Positions 11,022 through 22,417 of a DNA stretch of 64,000 nucleotides are shown one piece after another (within the stretch, counting starts at the first letter, position 1; the number at the start of each line of letters is the position of its first letter). The notes below the pieces were generated by a model, which did not search any database, had not been told where the DNA came from, and worked only from the letters and a program-made list of their open reading frames with translations. This DNA comes from Poa pratensis (lineage: Eukaryota; Streptophyta; Magnoliopsida; Poales; Poaceae), in contig CAMZMU010000034.1 in the NCBI GenBank assembly GCA_947311845.1, forward strand, positions 88,686,608 through 88,750,607, written 5' to 3'. The position numbers and the translations under genes were made by a program.

Positions 11022-14000
11022 TCAACGGTCGGGCTTCGGCCTTCTCTCCGAAATTTGTGCGGCGCTCTCCTCTCCCGCCGCCCTTTCCCGCCACTCTGAT
11101 ACTTCCCGCCATTTTCTTTTTCAACGCCCCAGGAAGCATGAACAGAACCACTCCCCAAACCCGCCATTACTCACGCTTCCACTGTCCCCTCTCACAGCCG
11201 CCGCCGGACAATCCACAAGCCCCCCTCAAGAATGGCGTCGACCCCGGAAGAAGACGGTCTCACCGACTACGAGCGCCTACGCCAGGACAACATCAGCCGC
11301 AACGAGGTCATGCTTGCACCCGTCCGCCGCAAGGCCGACGAGCTCTCCGCCGCCATCCAGACCGCTAAACCCAAACGCGGGCGCCCCAAGAATCAGCCCG
11401 GCAAGAAGCCCAACCCCCCGGGCCCGGCCAGCTCCATCGTGCTCCGCTCCGCCCACCTCTCCCGCAGCACCCAGCTCTCATCCTCGCTTGCTTCCTCCAT
11501 CCTCGGCTCTGCCTCGTCTCTCCCACCGGAGGCCAAGAATCTTGCGGACGATTTCGATGCTGCGAAGGAGCTCGTGCTGAAACCCGCGCACGCGAGGATG
11601 GTGGTGACCTCCAGTATCCTGTCTCTGCGGGTCCTGCCGCTCGTCGACCGGACCGTGGTGGCGGCGGGAGACAAATCGGGGAACATTGGGTTCTGGGACG
11701 TCGACGGTGCCTCAGAGGACCAGGATGGTTACGGTCCAGTTGGGGTGGTGTTCCGGTATATGCCACACAAGAGCCCTGTGTCGGCAATCGTGGCGCACCC
11801 GGCGGCGCCACACAAGGTGACCTTCTTCCGTCCGCTCTTTTTTGATTCATAGTTTTACTCAAGGCACAAGGATTTCATACATGGTAATACATAAGTTATT
11901 CACTAAGCACACAGAACTTTCCAACGCCTGCTCTTATTAAATCAGAGCTGTTTTTTTAGTTCAATCGGAGCTGTTTACCTTTTATCATTTGGGTTATCGT
12001 TAGTCATCTGTCTGAATGATGATGCTTGGAACTGTACAGTCGTTATGATGGTATTTGTAAAATCAACTGATCTTGGGAACTCGTTGTGGCTAAAAAACCA
12101 AGGACTATACATTAGATTCACTTGTATTTACCCTATTTGGCTAGTGGACCACGAGTTCATTGCCTGAGGTGTGGCGATGTCTATGTGGTGTGGGGATAGG
12201 TGGGGTGAAGATAATAGATGGCAGGGCTTATTGTTGTGCTTATATTGGTTTTGTTAGCCTTAATTAGCCAATCATCCTCTATTTCAGTTAATCTTCATTG
12301 TTGCCGGTTTCTACATTAGGCCTGACAAATATTTATTCCTTCGGCTACCTGGTTTTTCTTTCATTCTTGTATGTGGCAGGACAACATGGGGCAGTGTATA
12401 CTAGATGTAGAGGGTGGGGTTTGAATTCTTTCAACTGTATCTATCACCTTGATGTGGTGTAAGTTTTCACTAAAAGCTTCCGTCATCTAAAAAAAGTGAT
12501 AGTTAATTTTGGGACATCTCTTCAGAGTAGCTGCTAATCACATGTCAGGGTAGCTAAATTAGGCAGGATTTATCCCATTTCCAGTGCACAAATAGTTATT
12601 AAGATGTTGTATATTTCGTCGAACGTTCTGTATCAATTCTAATTCTAATCCTGTGGTGTATTTCATATACTTGGCTCTAGATTTACAGCTCTAGCTACCA
12701 GGGTGAAATTTGTCTTATGGACTATGAGGAGGAGAACTTTAATATAGTTCATTTGTGGAAATGTCCCGTTTATTCACTTTGTCAAGCACCAGATAGTGTC
12801 AGAAACCTATATTTTGGTGATGAAAGTGGTGACCTGACACTTTTTGATGAGCGTGTGGGTAAGGTGTTAACCACATGGGATGTGCATGGCGATACAATCG
12901 AATCTATAGATTTTCATCCGGAGAACAAACATATGCTTGCTACCAGTTCAACAGATGGATCAGCCTGTATATGGGATGTGAGAAATATGAAAAAGAAGCA
13001 GCCAGATAGCTTGAAGGTTTTCAAACTTAATGACTCTGCTCAGTCAGCTTATTTCTCACCTAGTGGCCGCATGTTAGCAGTAACAAGGTACTTTATTTCT
13101 AACCATATCCTTACCCTTCTTCATCTTGCTGTTTAATAGAAGGTTATCCTCCCTCTTTGAGTTAAGAAACATGTTTCTTGAACCACCATTATGTCATGGC
13201 TAGACTCAATAAATATAATTTAATGTTAGGATTTTCGTGGGTTGTGCCAATATATTGGTATATTTTTTATTGGCAGATCAACATAACTTGATATGGTAGC
13301 TCTGGGAAGGTCGCACTGGTACTTCCATCTCTTAGCATTAGTATTTAGTAGTGCCTACCTTCAGGATTAAAATATTCTGCACTATTACTGACATTTGGAT
13401 GATAAATCTGTTTTTCTGGATTATTTCCTTTCGAATGACGTAATTCTTATTGTATCCAGCTCCAGCCGTTGTGGTACTGTCCAAGTATTTAGCGTGGATG
13501 ACTTTGAAAAGTCGCATACTGTGGAGTATAATAACCAGACAGACAGTTGGCCTTATACATTCAAGTAAGACAGCTCGTCTCACATATTTCTGTGATCTTA
13601 AATGAATATTTGTTAATGTAATTTATCTAACAAGATTCATCGGTTGCAGGGTAATCTGGGGCTGGAATGACGCCGACCTATATATTGGAAACATGAGAAT
13701 GGGAATAGATATTATCTCAGTTGAAGTCAACGACAGTGGCCTCTCAGCTCAGAATAGCTCATATCTTAGGAGTCAACACATGCCATCAGTTCCATGCCAG
13801 TTTTCTGCACACCCATATAATGTTGGCTCTCTTGCCTGTTCAAACTCCAATGGCCATGTGTTCCTTTGGACCAGAGCTTAAATCAAAATGATCTCTAGTG
13901 GCTTATTTTGATGTTTTAGATGGTGGAGCTGCTGAATGTTGTGCTATGAGGAATATATTCTCGTGGCGTGACACGTTGGGATATAAAACCGTATTTGTAG

Positions 14001-14213
14001 TAACATCACAATATATGCTAGTATCACTTTATGTACAAATTTAATTATTATTGTGTCATTTATTCTCGTACTATGGCGTTGACATAACTGTTCTGGTGTT
14101 GTACATGACTAGTATTGCTGATTGCTTGCAATTTAGTGCAAGTGGCATGCTAATTCTTTGTATGTCGGCAACCTGATTGCCCATGAAGCCAACGATTGCT
14201 CCTCTGATCAATA
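11022..14213 (+). repeat. Duplicated segment, unit 1: WDR76 copy A with flanks
   Basis: This interval aligns with 56940-60358 (copy B) over promoter, exons, introns and about 330 bp downstream of the stop. Similarity begins abruptly near GTCGGGCTTCGGCC, 200 bp upstream of the ATG, and ends abruptly at GATCAATA (14206-14213). The last shared positions lie within the target site of the adjacent Mutator-like element. The stretch 13882-14207 downstream of the stop holds 3' untranslated or intergenic sequence and no other gene. The intron 1 insertions seen in copy B are absent here. Confidence 0.85.
11232..13881 (+). CDS. WD40-repeat protein, WDR76/CMR1 type, copy A, four exons, intact
   Basis: WDR76/CMR1 proteins are nuclear WD40 propeller proteins that associate with chromatin and damaged DNA; the human protein also contacts CUL4-DDB1. 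Exons fit at 11232-11816, 12681-13087, 13460-13564 and 13650-13881. All introns are GT-AG and all phases agree, giving 442 residues, close to the usual plant length. The family-signature start is LTDYERLRQDNISRNEVML, followed by a basic linker (KPKRGRPKNQPGKK). WD40 blades include IGFWDVDG, LTLFDERVGKVLTTWDVH, IDFHPENKHMLATSSTDGSA with CIWDVRN, and the last blade GHVFLWTRA at the C-terminus. The ATG chosen is the first in frame next to the conserved N-terminal motif. This is the only intact WDR76-like copy in the window. The exact orthologue name is inferred. Confidence 0.9.
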
Positions 14214-14216
14214 AGA

Positions 14217-15643
14217 GCTAATAACACTGGTCATACACAAACTTGCGTGGTGCGAGCAAATTCATACAAAAACTTGAAAATTGGGGTGAGATAGTCCATA
14301 AACTTGTAAACAGGTGCAAATCAGTACAAAGTAGTCCGAATTGGGCCTGTGGTACTAGTAATTGTGTGAAAACAGACCTGAAATTCAATGTATTTACTCA
14401 ATCCAGTCCTCAAATTGGAAAGGGGTCTCACCTTTTGGTAATTAACAAAATAACAAATTTAATCGTCGTGCCCAGCGTCCGTGAGCTCATGCGGCACTCC
14501 CGCCTCGCGTCACTGCACATCTGCCGCTACAGGAAGTCCGGCCATTGCGTGGTCATGCCGAAAGCCTTGTGGCATGCTGTTAACCGGGAACCTGGACGAC
14601 ATGGTGCGTGCCTGGGACTGCCCATCAGGAGTGTGTCCAAGTCGCGCCCGTGGGTGCTCGCCAGTGCTGGCGTCGTGAAGGTGCTCTCCACACGGGTCAC
14701 CGTGTTGGCCAGTGCGTGCACCTCACCGAGAAGCTTCGCTCTGCTCCTTCATTCCTTTTTTACTTCAACCCGCGAGCGTGCCCGGCGTGGCAGATGGAGC
14801 GCGTCCGTGGCGGACGACCCGCGCAGCATTCTCACGAGCTGGGTGTCCAGCGTCGGTAGGAACTCCTCTGCGCTGACCGCGTGGGCCTGGGTCTCGTGCG
14901 CGCCGCCAATCTCTTCACTGTCCGGCATCCGAGTGCGGCCGTCTACGAGGACGAGACATGCACGCACTGACGCACGTGGTGATGGACCTCCGCCATGGCG
15001 CGCCTCTTCCATGCCCAAGGCATCCTCCGTCGCCGCGCAATATCCCGAGGCCCTCGCGATGTGCCACCGCCTTGACAACGCTCACCGGCAACCCGCGATG
15101 TTAAGCCGGACGATGTGTTCTCAACCCTTATGGCGGAGACGAGCACATTCGCCTGCGGCTCGCGAACTTCAAGTCAGCGGCGTGGGTTGCCAGTCTATGT
15201 AGCGCCCGTTCCACGGCCGTCGTGCTGCCGGACACCACCGTTCTCGTGGCCGGTGGCAATACCAACGCCGAGTCGCCGACTACACCGGACGCGGACACGA
15301 ACGCATACGAAGAACGCTTGGGCGCCAATAGACGAGCACAATGGCCTCATCGGGCCAGGAGCAGAGAACGAACCACAGTCAGGCGGAGGGGTGAGCGGCG
15401 GCGCTAACAGCGAGGCTGCGAGGAGACGGCTGCCACGAGATGGTAAAAGAGAATACGGACATATATTTCTGTCAACCTCGAGGGGGTTTCCGAAAACAAA
15501 TAATGCCACGTGTCCGTACCTCGGGTGTTTTGGACCTTTTTGCACCCGCATTGCAAGTTTATGGACTAACTCACCCCATTTTTCAAGTTTTTGTATGAAA
15601 TTGCTCGCACCACACAAGTTTGTGTATGACCAGTGTTATTACC
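14217..15643. mobile_element. Mutator-like element with long TIRs and gene-like GC-rich interior (Pack-MULE candidate)
   Basis: The ends form long imperfect inverted repeats. About 105 bp are nearly identical, from TAATAACACTGGTCATACAC at the left to its complement at the right, before similarity fades. The flanking 9-mers TCAATAAGA (14208-14216) and TCAATAGAA (15644-15652) fit the 9-bp target duplication of Mutator elements with two mismatches. No transposase is present. The interior (about 14470-15430) is GC-rich and codon-like in patches, unlike its AT-rich TIRs, as expected of captured host gene pieces. A plus-strand patch near 15125-15270 reads kelch-like (LRLANFKSAAWVAS, then TTVLVAGGNTNAES). 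The insertion sits exactly at the joint between the duplicated units. Confidence 0.75.
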
Positions 15644-15690
15644 TCAATAGAAAATTGATATTTGTTTATCTGATAGATACAATACTCTGA

Positions 15691-17750
15691 CTCACGCTGG
15701 GAATGGTGCGGGTGGGAACGGGGATTTCGGTGTGGATTACGCAATGGTTTTAGTTGGTTTGGGCTCAAATGGATTTAATAGGTAATTGGACCGGGGCGGT
15801 GCAGACTTATCGTAGAATTGGACCGGAGCGGTGCGGTGTGGGATCAAAAAAATTAATACAGAATGGGTTGAACCCGTGGGTTCAAACCACGGAAGGCGTT
15901 CGGGGCACGACTCGCCCGTCATGCGACCACACCGTTGACCCCAAATTCCCCTCTTACCTCTCCTCCCCATGGCGGCCATGGCAGCCGCTGAGCCGCACGT
16001 CAAGCGTATGGTCCCCAAGCGGCTAGGCCCAGCACCTCTACCACCGCCTGGAGCACTGCCCAGTGACGCCCGCCCGCAATCGGCAGTCGGCATCTCGGTC
16101 CCCGACACCAACCCCTAGCTTTCTTGAAAGGTTGCACAGCCGTCGTCGACCTGGCTGCACCACCACTGCCGCCGTCGACCTGCCTGCTCCACCACCGCTG
16201 TCGATTGGCGAGAGCTGGAACCAAGTATCTACCTTGCCTTCACCGTCGGCATGGGTTGGCCCTCAGTTGAGGCAAACCTTGTCGGTTGGCATGGTGATGC
16301 AGACGGGAGCGTACCTCGGGGCTGCCGTTCTTCACGTCCGACTCCGCGAACGCCGCCCTGCCGAAGGCCGACACGGCTGATACGGCGGCGGCGAACAGCA
16401 CATCGCGGCGTCCGTCCATGCCGGACTCCACCGCCAGCTTGGCCGTCGACCTTGGCGGCCTAGGCCACCACGAGGCCGCGGCGGCGGCGAACAGCACGAC
16501 GCGGCGTTCGTCCATGGCGGCATGGGCGGAGCGTCGTGGAGATGAAACTGGGCCACGACCCCCCCTCCCAAATTGCAAAATATAAATTACTAGGTATATT
16601 GAAAGGCAACTCTGGCCCACTAGTCAAATCTCGCCTTCCCTTTCCCAATTTGGCGACAACACGGCCACGGAGAAACGAAACGAACAGCAACCATCGCCAT
16701 AGCCCAGGTCGCTGCCCTCCATGGCGATCTCAACTCCATGATCGATAGGTCTTCTGATCCTTCTCAAGTCTCTGTACTATCGATCGTTCGTCCTTGCCTC
16801 GTTGGCCCTCGATCCTCCTGACCTCCTCCTCGGCTCCGTGCCTGTCCGTGAGTGCGTACCTGCACGGCTGCGCCTGCACACCACCGGCGGCCGGCCAACG
16901 CCCAACGTTGGTGTCCTCCTGATTTCTGAATTCTGCATTTTTTTCCATTCTTGTTCACTCCAATAACTACAGGTTACACGCTTCTTCTCTCAAAAAAAAT
17001 TCCACGCTACTAGTCTAGTATGACTTTCTGAATTCCTTAAGACCTGATAATCTTCCATTCAGTTCTGCTTGGATGTACTGCGCTCTTTTTTTCTTTTGGC
17101 CATTATCTGCGCTCTTTTTCTTTTTCTTTTGGAGCATCCAAAATAACTAGTTCACAGTACCTAGGTATAGTCAAACCTGTTATATCTGTTGTATTTGTGT
17201 GAACAAGATATCTATAGATCATCATGACATTGTCATCTAATGTATTATGTATGTTATATCTGTTCTACGACTTGGCCACCTTTTTATGCTTATTTTCTGT
17301 TTTGTATGGAATTAGCCCCCTCTTGCGTTTTGTTCACGCTCCGCCACTGGTGGGGACCTTGTTCTGCGGCATGTTCAGCGTGTGAAGAACGGCATGTTCT
17401 AGCGTTCTGCGGAGGGCACGCACGACAAGACATGGAGAGCCAGGCGCCCCGTGGTGTCGACCTGCGGGTTGACTGCGGGTTCAACCCGCATGTACCATGT
17501 GGTTTGGTGCGGGTGCAGGTGCCAGATGTGCACGGTGCGGTGTGGTGCGGGTGATTTGACTAATTTATTGGATTGGAGCAGGGTGGGTAATGACATCAAA
17601 ATCATACGGTGTGGGGCGGATTTTTTTTTTTTTTGAAGGGATCCACACTGCGTATTCAACCCAGAATACAACACAGAATAAAAATGAAACACAGAAATAC
17701 GCAGACGAACAAACCCATGAAGGGGCAGTTTTCTCCCCATTCTCAGGCTG
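15691..17750. mobile_element. hAT-like non-autonomous insertion in the BAHD2 upstream region
   Basis: Relative to BAHD copy 1 this 2.06-kb stretch interrupts the homologous upstream sequence. ACTCTGA occurs immediately on both sides (15684-15690 and 17752-17758), giving a 7- to 8-bp target duplication. The termini are weakly inverted (CACGCTGGGAATGG left, CAGCCTGAGAATGG as complement of the right end). GCGGTGCGG-like motifs cluster in both subterminal regions (15700-15850 and 17460-17620), a pattern known from Ac/Ds-type hAT elements. The middle (15900-16950) is GC-rich, has no transposase and may include captured sequence. A T13 run lies near 17620. Classification as hAT is an inference; the insertion itself is well supported by comparison with the paralogue. 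Confidence 0.55.
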
Positions 17751-18268
17751 AACTCTGACAAAACTTTATGTGACCTGCTCCATGCAAGAAATTTTAACCG
17801 CTTCTTATCTCTCGGAATTCAGCCAAACATGTTAGCGTTTTTGGCAGCATAGACACGCTAGTCGTGTTGGCTGTACGCCAAGGACTTCTCCAGAAAATAG
17901 CCAACCTGACCGGCATGTCCATGATGCCCAAAAATGTCAATACTAATCAGAAGTTTTAACAGAAGAACAGTAAGCAAGGTTTACTGCTCCATAACACTCT
18001 TACGTGTACTGCAAGTGGGTGCACTATATGCAATTGGGAAACGAGTTGGGAAATTAGCACGTGTACAAGTTAATAGTATTGTTATTGTGGCGCCAGATGA
18101 GCCATCATTTTCCTAACGATGTTTTTTTTATGCCGTCATTGTGCTCTGCTTGTCGCTCCTCGCTTTGTCTCTCTCACTCGAATGCAGCAGCTAGCATAGC
18201 ACTATCACAATGATTTATTTAAGGAAGGCACTAATCATCCAGTTCTTACCACTAATCATCGCCCACCG
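17751..18268 (+). promoter_or_regulatory. Upstream region of BAHD copy 2, conserved in copy 1
   Basis: About 500 bp before the ATG are shared with the region upstream of BAHD copy 1 (3860-4505) at high identity, including a stretch around GGCGCCAGATGAGCCATCAT. The region probably holds the promoter, but I could not assign a TATA box or binding sites with confidence. The hAT-like insertion lies just upstream and may have separated it from more distal elements. Confidence 0.5.
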
Positions 18269-19649
18269 ATGTCGACGCCGGCACCACTCCGAGACCAGCA
18301 CGTGACCGTCCTGATGCGGTGCCAGGTCTCGCCGTCGCCGGCGCCGGCGGCCGGGCAGCCGCGGGCGCTGCCGCTCACCTTCTTCGACCTCGCCTTCTGG
18401 GGCTTCCCGCCTGTGCAGCGCGTCTTCTTTTACGACCACCACCACAGCGCCGACGATGAGCTCCTGGACGTTCCGGACTTCCTCCGCCGCGAGCTGCCCC
18501 TGTTCAAGGCTTCCATGGCGGCCGCGCTGCACCGCTTCTACCCGTTGGCCGGGAGGCTCGTGTGCGAGCTGCAGGATGAGCCCCAGGTCGTGTGCATGGA
18601 CGGCGACACTGTCTGCATGACGGTGGCGGTGAGCAGCGATAACTTCCGCGACCTTGCCGGCGACCACCCACGCGACACCGCGACACTCCGGCCGCTGCTG
18701 CCCCCGCTGCCCAAACACGGCGTCTTCGCTGTTCAGGTCACGGTGTTCCCGCATGCCGGCATTTGCGTCGGCACGACGCTGCACCACGCCGTGGCCGACG
18801 GCTCCAGCTACGCGCACTTCGTCAAGACCTGGGCGTCGATCCGCCGCCAGGAGGTTGAGGTGCCGCCGCCTCTGTTCGACCGCGGCGTCGTGCGTGACGA
18901 CGCAGGGCTACGGGAGGCGTTCGTCCGCGACCACGGCGCCCTCGCGGATGCCGGCGACGAGCGCCTCGGCGACTGGGACCTCACACCTCAGCAGTGGGGG
19001 CGACGCCGTTATGCTCGCGACGTTCCGGTTCACGGAGGAGGTGCTCTGCGGGCTGAGGCGGCGCGCAGAGTTGGAGACTTCGGCGCGTGGGTGCTCGCCG
19101 AACGCGCTGGCTTGCGGCGCCGCGTGGGCTGGCATCGTGCACGCGCGCGGCGCCAACGGCAACGGCAACCAGGCGCACCGGTTCGGGTTCGTGACCGGGT
19201 GCAGGGCCCGGTCGATCCCGCCGGTTCCGGGGAACTATTTCGGCAACTGCCTGGGGCTGTGCGGCGTGGAGGTGGAGGAGGGCACAACCGAGCTCACGCC
19301 GGCGACGGCGTCAGCGGCGATCTGGGAGGTGATCGAGGGGCTGGCCGAGCAAGGCCGCGCGCTGCAGGACGCCCGCGGGTGGGTGCGGCTCGTGCGGGAG
19401 AGCGCGGCGTCGCGCGCGGTGACTGTGGCTGGGTCGCCGAAGCTCGGGATTTGCGCGGCGGCGGACATGGGCGCGCCGTGGGGGCGGCCTAGGAAGGTGG
19501 AGATCGTGTCAGTGGAAACTACCGGCGCGCTGGCGCTGGCGGAGAATGGAAGCGGCGACGGCGGGATCGAGGTCGGGTTGGCGCTGCCGCGCGAGGAGAT
19601 GGAGGCGTTCCGCGCGTTCTACAGCCACCTCGTCGCAAGCCTCACGTGA
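18269..19649 (+). pseudogene. BAHD acyltransferase copy 2 (anthocyanin/phenolic glucoside malonyltransferase-like), one frameshift
   Basis: This is an intronless, full-length BAHD gene. Family members move malonyl or aromatic acyl groups from CoA onto flavonoid or phenolic glycosides in the cytosol. The N-terminal half is open from 18269 and contains the catalytic HHAVADG (HxxxD) near 18783. A one-base shift near 18990-19000, at CAGCAGTGGGGGC, moves the frame. The C-terminal half then reads through YFGNCLGLC to a TGA at 19649. Without the shift the product would be about 459 residues. The structural DFGWG motif is altered to DMGAPWG, so activity would be doubtful even if the shift were a sequencing error. 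The G-run at the shift makes error plausible. The upstream frame continues to 19492 with unrelated residues. Confidence 0.85.
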
Positions 19650-19982
19650 CGACCAGCATTATATCATAGCATTCTATAAAGATGATGATCTGGATAATGC
19701 GTTGTGAATAATCTGAGTAAAGCTCTGAAAATGTAACAAGGTTTCACTATACTGACACTGCACCAGTTCCCTCAAAACAGACATGAAGGACTACACTGAC
19801 ACTGTAGTACTGTGCTGTGACAAACTAGGATTTAGGCATGTGGACAAATACACAAAGAAATCAACAGTGAGTGGCCACACTCCTCTGTTTGACGCTCTAT
19901 TTGCTATGGACAATTTGATTTCAGAAGACAAGGACAGACACAGCTTGCATCCTGATCTGCTGTAATCTGATTGCGCCGTGTA
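19650..19982. other. Short convergent intergenic region
   Basis: BAHD copy 2 (plus) and the calcineurin-B-like gene (minus) end toward each other here. The 333 bases should hold both 3' untranslated regions. I see no gene, repeat or transposon end. Confidence 0.6.
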
Positions 19983-22417
19983 TTAGTCGATCGGTACTTC
20001 CACCTCCATCTTCAGGCCAGGGTGGTCGATGATCTGAAACCACAATAAGAAAAAGTTCACAGATAAGAACAGAGTATAACAGAGCAGATGTCAATGCAGA
20101 ACAGGTCCAGCAGTACAGAACAGAGGAAGCTATACAGTTCAGGCATTGTACAGAACAGAGGAAATATAGATCCGTAGGCATAATAATTTATAAATGAGGA
20201 ATAGTATACTAATTGATCAATAGTATAAGTGCAGAAGCCTAATTTTCTTTTTACTCGAGAACTGTATCTATGATAAGAACGGTAAGCAAGGATTAGTTGT
20301 GTACCGTCATAAAATCGTCTAATGATAGCGTGCAATCCCTTGCATACCCGGCTTCTTCCAATACCTTTGTTAATACTTGCTGAAGGCAACAATTAAAATT
20401 TTGTCAATACTTCTTTATAAACTAGAAAAGAGGCATGATGCAGAGCTGTCTAAATGACAGTAAAAACTCTTTGCTAAAAGATAGCAGGTACTATATTCTA
20501 AGGTCTAAGAATGTACGAGAAGCATATCATCTGGATACTGAACTCTTGACTTATCACAGATGAGTTCCCAAATAATATGTTTTTTTTAACTAACAGTAAA
20601 AGTATGTGTTAAACTGTGTATTATACCTGTACAACATAAACATCTATATCTCTGAAAAAACCTACGTACACTTTAGTGGTATGGCCTCTTCAAAAGAAGT
20701 TACTCTCACTTGATGGGCTTATGATGGAGGAATGCCAATTGATTTAAGAGGGAATAAGAAAACGGCACATCTTGCAAGTGAATGGACTACTGTACTATGC
20801 AACGAAATATAGGTTTGTATGAAATGAGAACCTCTCTTTGTTGCTCTGACATGGATGACCCTGTTAGGTCCCGTAAAACCTCTACCAGGTCCTTGAAGGT
20901 TACTTTCCCCTTGCCATCAATATCATACACCTTAAATATCACTGTCCATGAAACATAAAACCAAATCAATACCAGAAAATGAGTTATCCTGAGGACCAAG
21001 GAGTCCATAATCCACATATACTCGAGTTGACGATAATCAAATGATGAATTAGGGCATGACAAGCATTACACTCAATCTTTTGCTGAAGGCTGGCCCTTGC
21101 GCTGAAGGTAGAGAGAAAGGAAACAAAATCCTTAAAGTTCAATCCATCAACCATGCGTAGCAACCTCTGCACGAGATAAGACAAATAGTTTTGAGCCTCA
21201 TTCGTATAACTAGCATTGCTGAATCTCCAAAACATAGCTTTGACAGTCAAACTTGGGGTAAGGAAAGTCGATAATCCCAGCTGTTAGTTAATTGTTTTGG
21301 TAAAACTGCTTGTATATTAACAAATATGATAAACCGAGCATTATATCAAAGCTGTCACCGAACTTCCACGGGCTGCTGAAATTACTTATTCTGGAACGAG
21401 ACGTGCTGCTGATTTAGGCCCTACACTCAAAACTGTCCTGATATTCGTATCTACTGAAGCTAATCTTAACTAGACCATTTACATAGTGATGTTCCGGTAA
21501 TAGGAGTAGATTTTTAGTAGTAGACTATGATGCTGATGTTTTTCGTACCCAGTGACTAGCATTGAGACAGACCATGACGATCAATAAGAAGGTTATTCAG
21601 TGACTAGAAGCATTTCAGAGTTTGGCACATCCACTGAATCAAAATCAGCAGCTTGCTGCTGCTACTACTAGTACGCATCACTAAGTGACGGTGCCTTCTG
21701 ATTTCATATCAAGGAAATTTATTTCCAATACGCAACGAATGGATTCTCAGTGACACACATCTGGCATGTCTGACAGTTGGGTTGTGTCGTAGGGCTCCAT
21801 GTCTGATTGAAAAAATAGTATTGAATCCTCAAATACAGCCCCTAGATCTAGTGGAGGGTCCAAATTTATTAGCCCAGTTCGCTGGGGTAAGCAAAACCTA
21901 GAGAATCAGTACAGCCATGGCAAACAGCATAATCCTCCAAGGACGGGTCCATTACAGAATAATAAGACCACTCGCACGTGCTGCAGTGGATCAGTTCGTA
22001 CTACAGAAATCAGCAGGAGAAAACAAACAAACCCTCCTAGAAGAAGGAAGGTGAAGACAAGGAGAGGGGTATAGCGGGCGGCGATTGGATGGATGAACGA
22101 CGGTACTGACCTGTGAGAGCGGGTTGGTGGAGAACTCGGGGATGGAGAGGAACTCGTCCTCGGAGAGGAAGCCCTTGGCGCTGCGGTCGAGCTGGCAGAA
22201 GCGCTCGTACAGCGACACGATCTCCTGCTGCGAGACTGTCCAATTCCGAAGTGCCCATCAGCGGCACGATCATCAGCGCGCGTCAGGTAATAACAGGCAA
22301 CTGGAAGAGATTTTCAGGAGAATTTTCCTGGAGACGAGATGACCTACACAGGTAGCTGCAGTGCTCCTGCACCTCCTCGATGTCGTACTGCGTGAGCATC
22401 GACGACGCGTTCCCCAT
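19983..22417 (-). CDS. Calcineurin-B-like EF-hand calcium-binding protein, six exons, intact
   Basis: The exons on the minus strand are 22348-22417, 22111-22235, 21070-21166, 20832-20941, 20305-20379 and 19983-20033. All junctions are GT-AG and in phase, giving 175 residues, the size of plant calcineurin B regulatory-subunit-like proteins. The start MGNASSMLTQYDIEEVQ has an N-terminal Gly-2 context suited to N-myristoylation. Four-EF-hand architecture is partly degenerate: LDRSAKGFLSEDEF in exon 2, and the best loop, YDIDGKGKVTFKDL, in exon 4. The protein ends MEVEVPID. In animals and fungi this subunit activates calcineurin A phosphatase. Plants lack a clear catalytic partner, so its target is unknown. 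It is distinct from the CBL sensors of CIPK kinases. It is intact although surrounded by decayed genes. Confidence 0.93.

Noticed and set aside
16060..16950. Several GC-rich frames of 70-126 codons inside the hAT-like insertion
   Set aside because: No frame has a recognisable domain, and all are low-complexity Arg/Pro/Ala-rich. They may be captured sequence but cannot be called genes.
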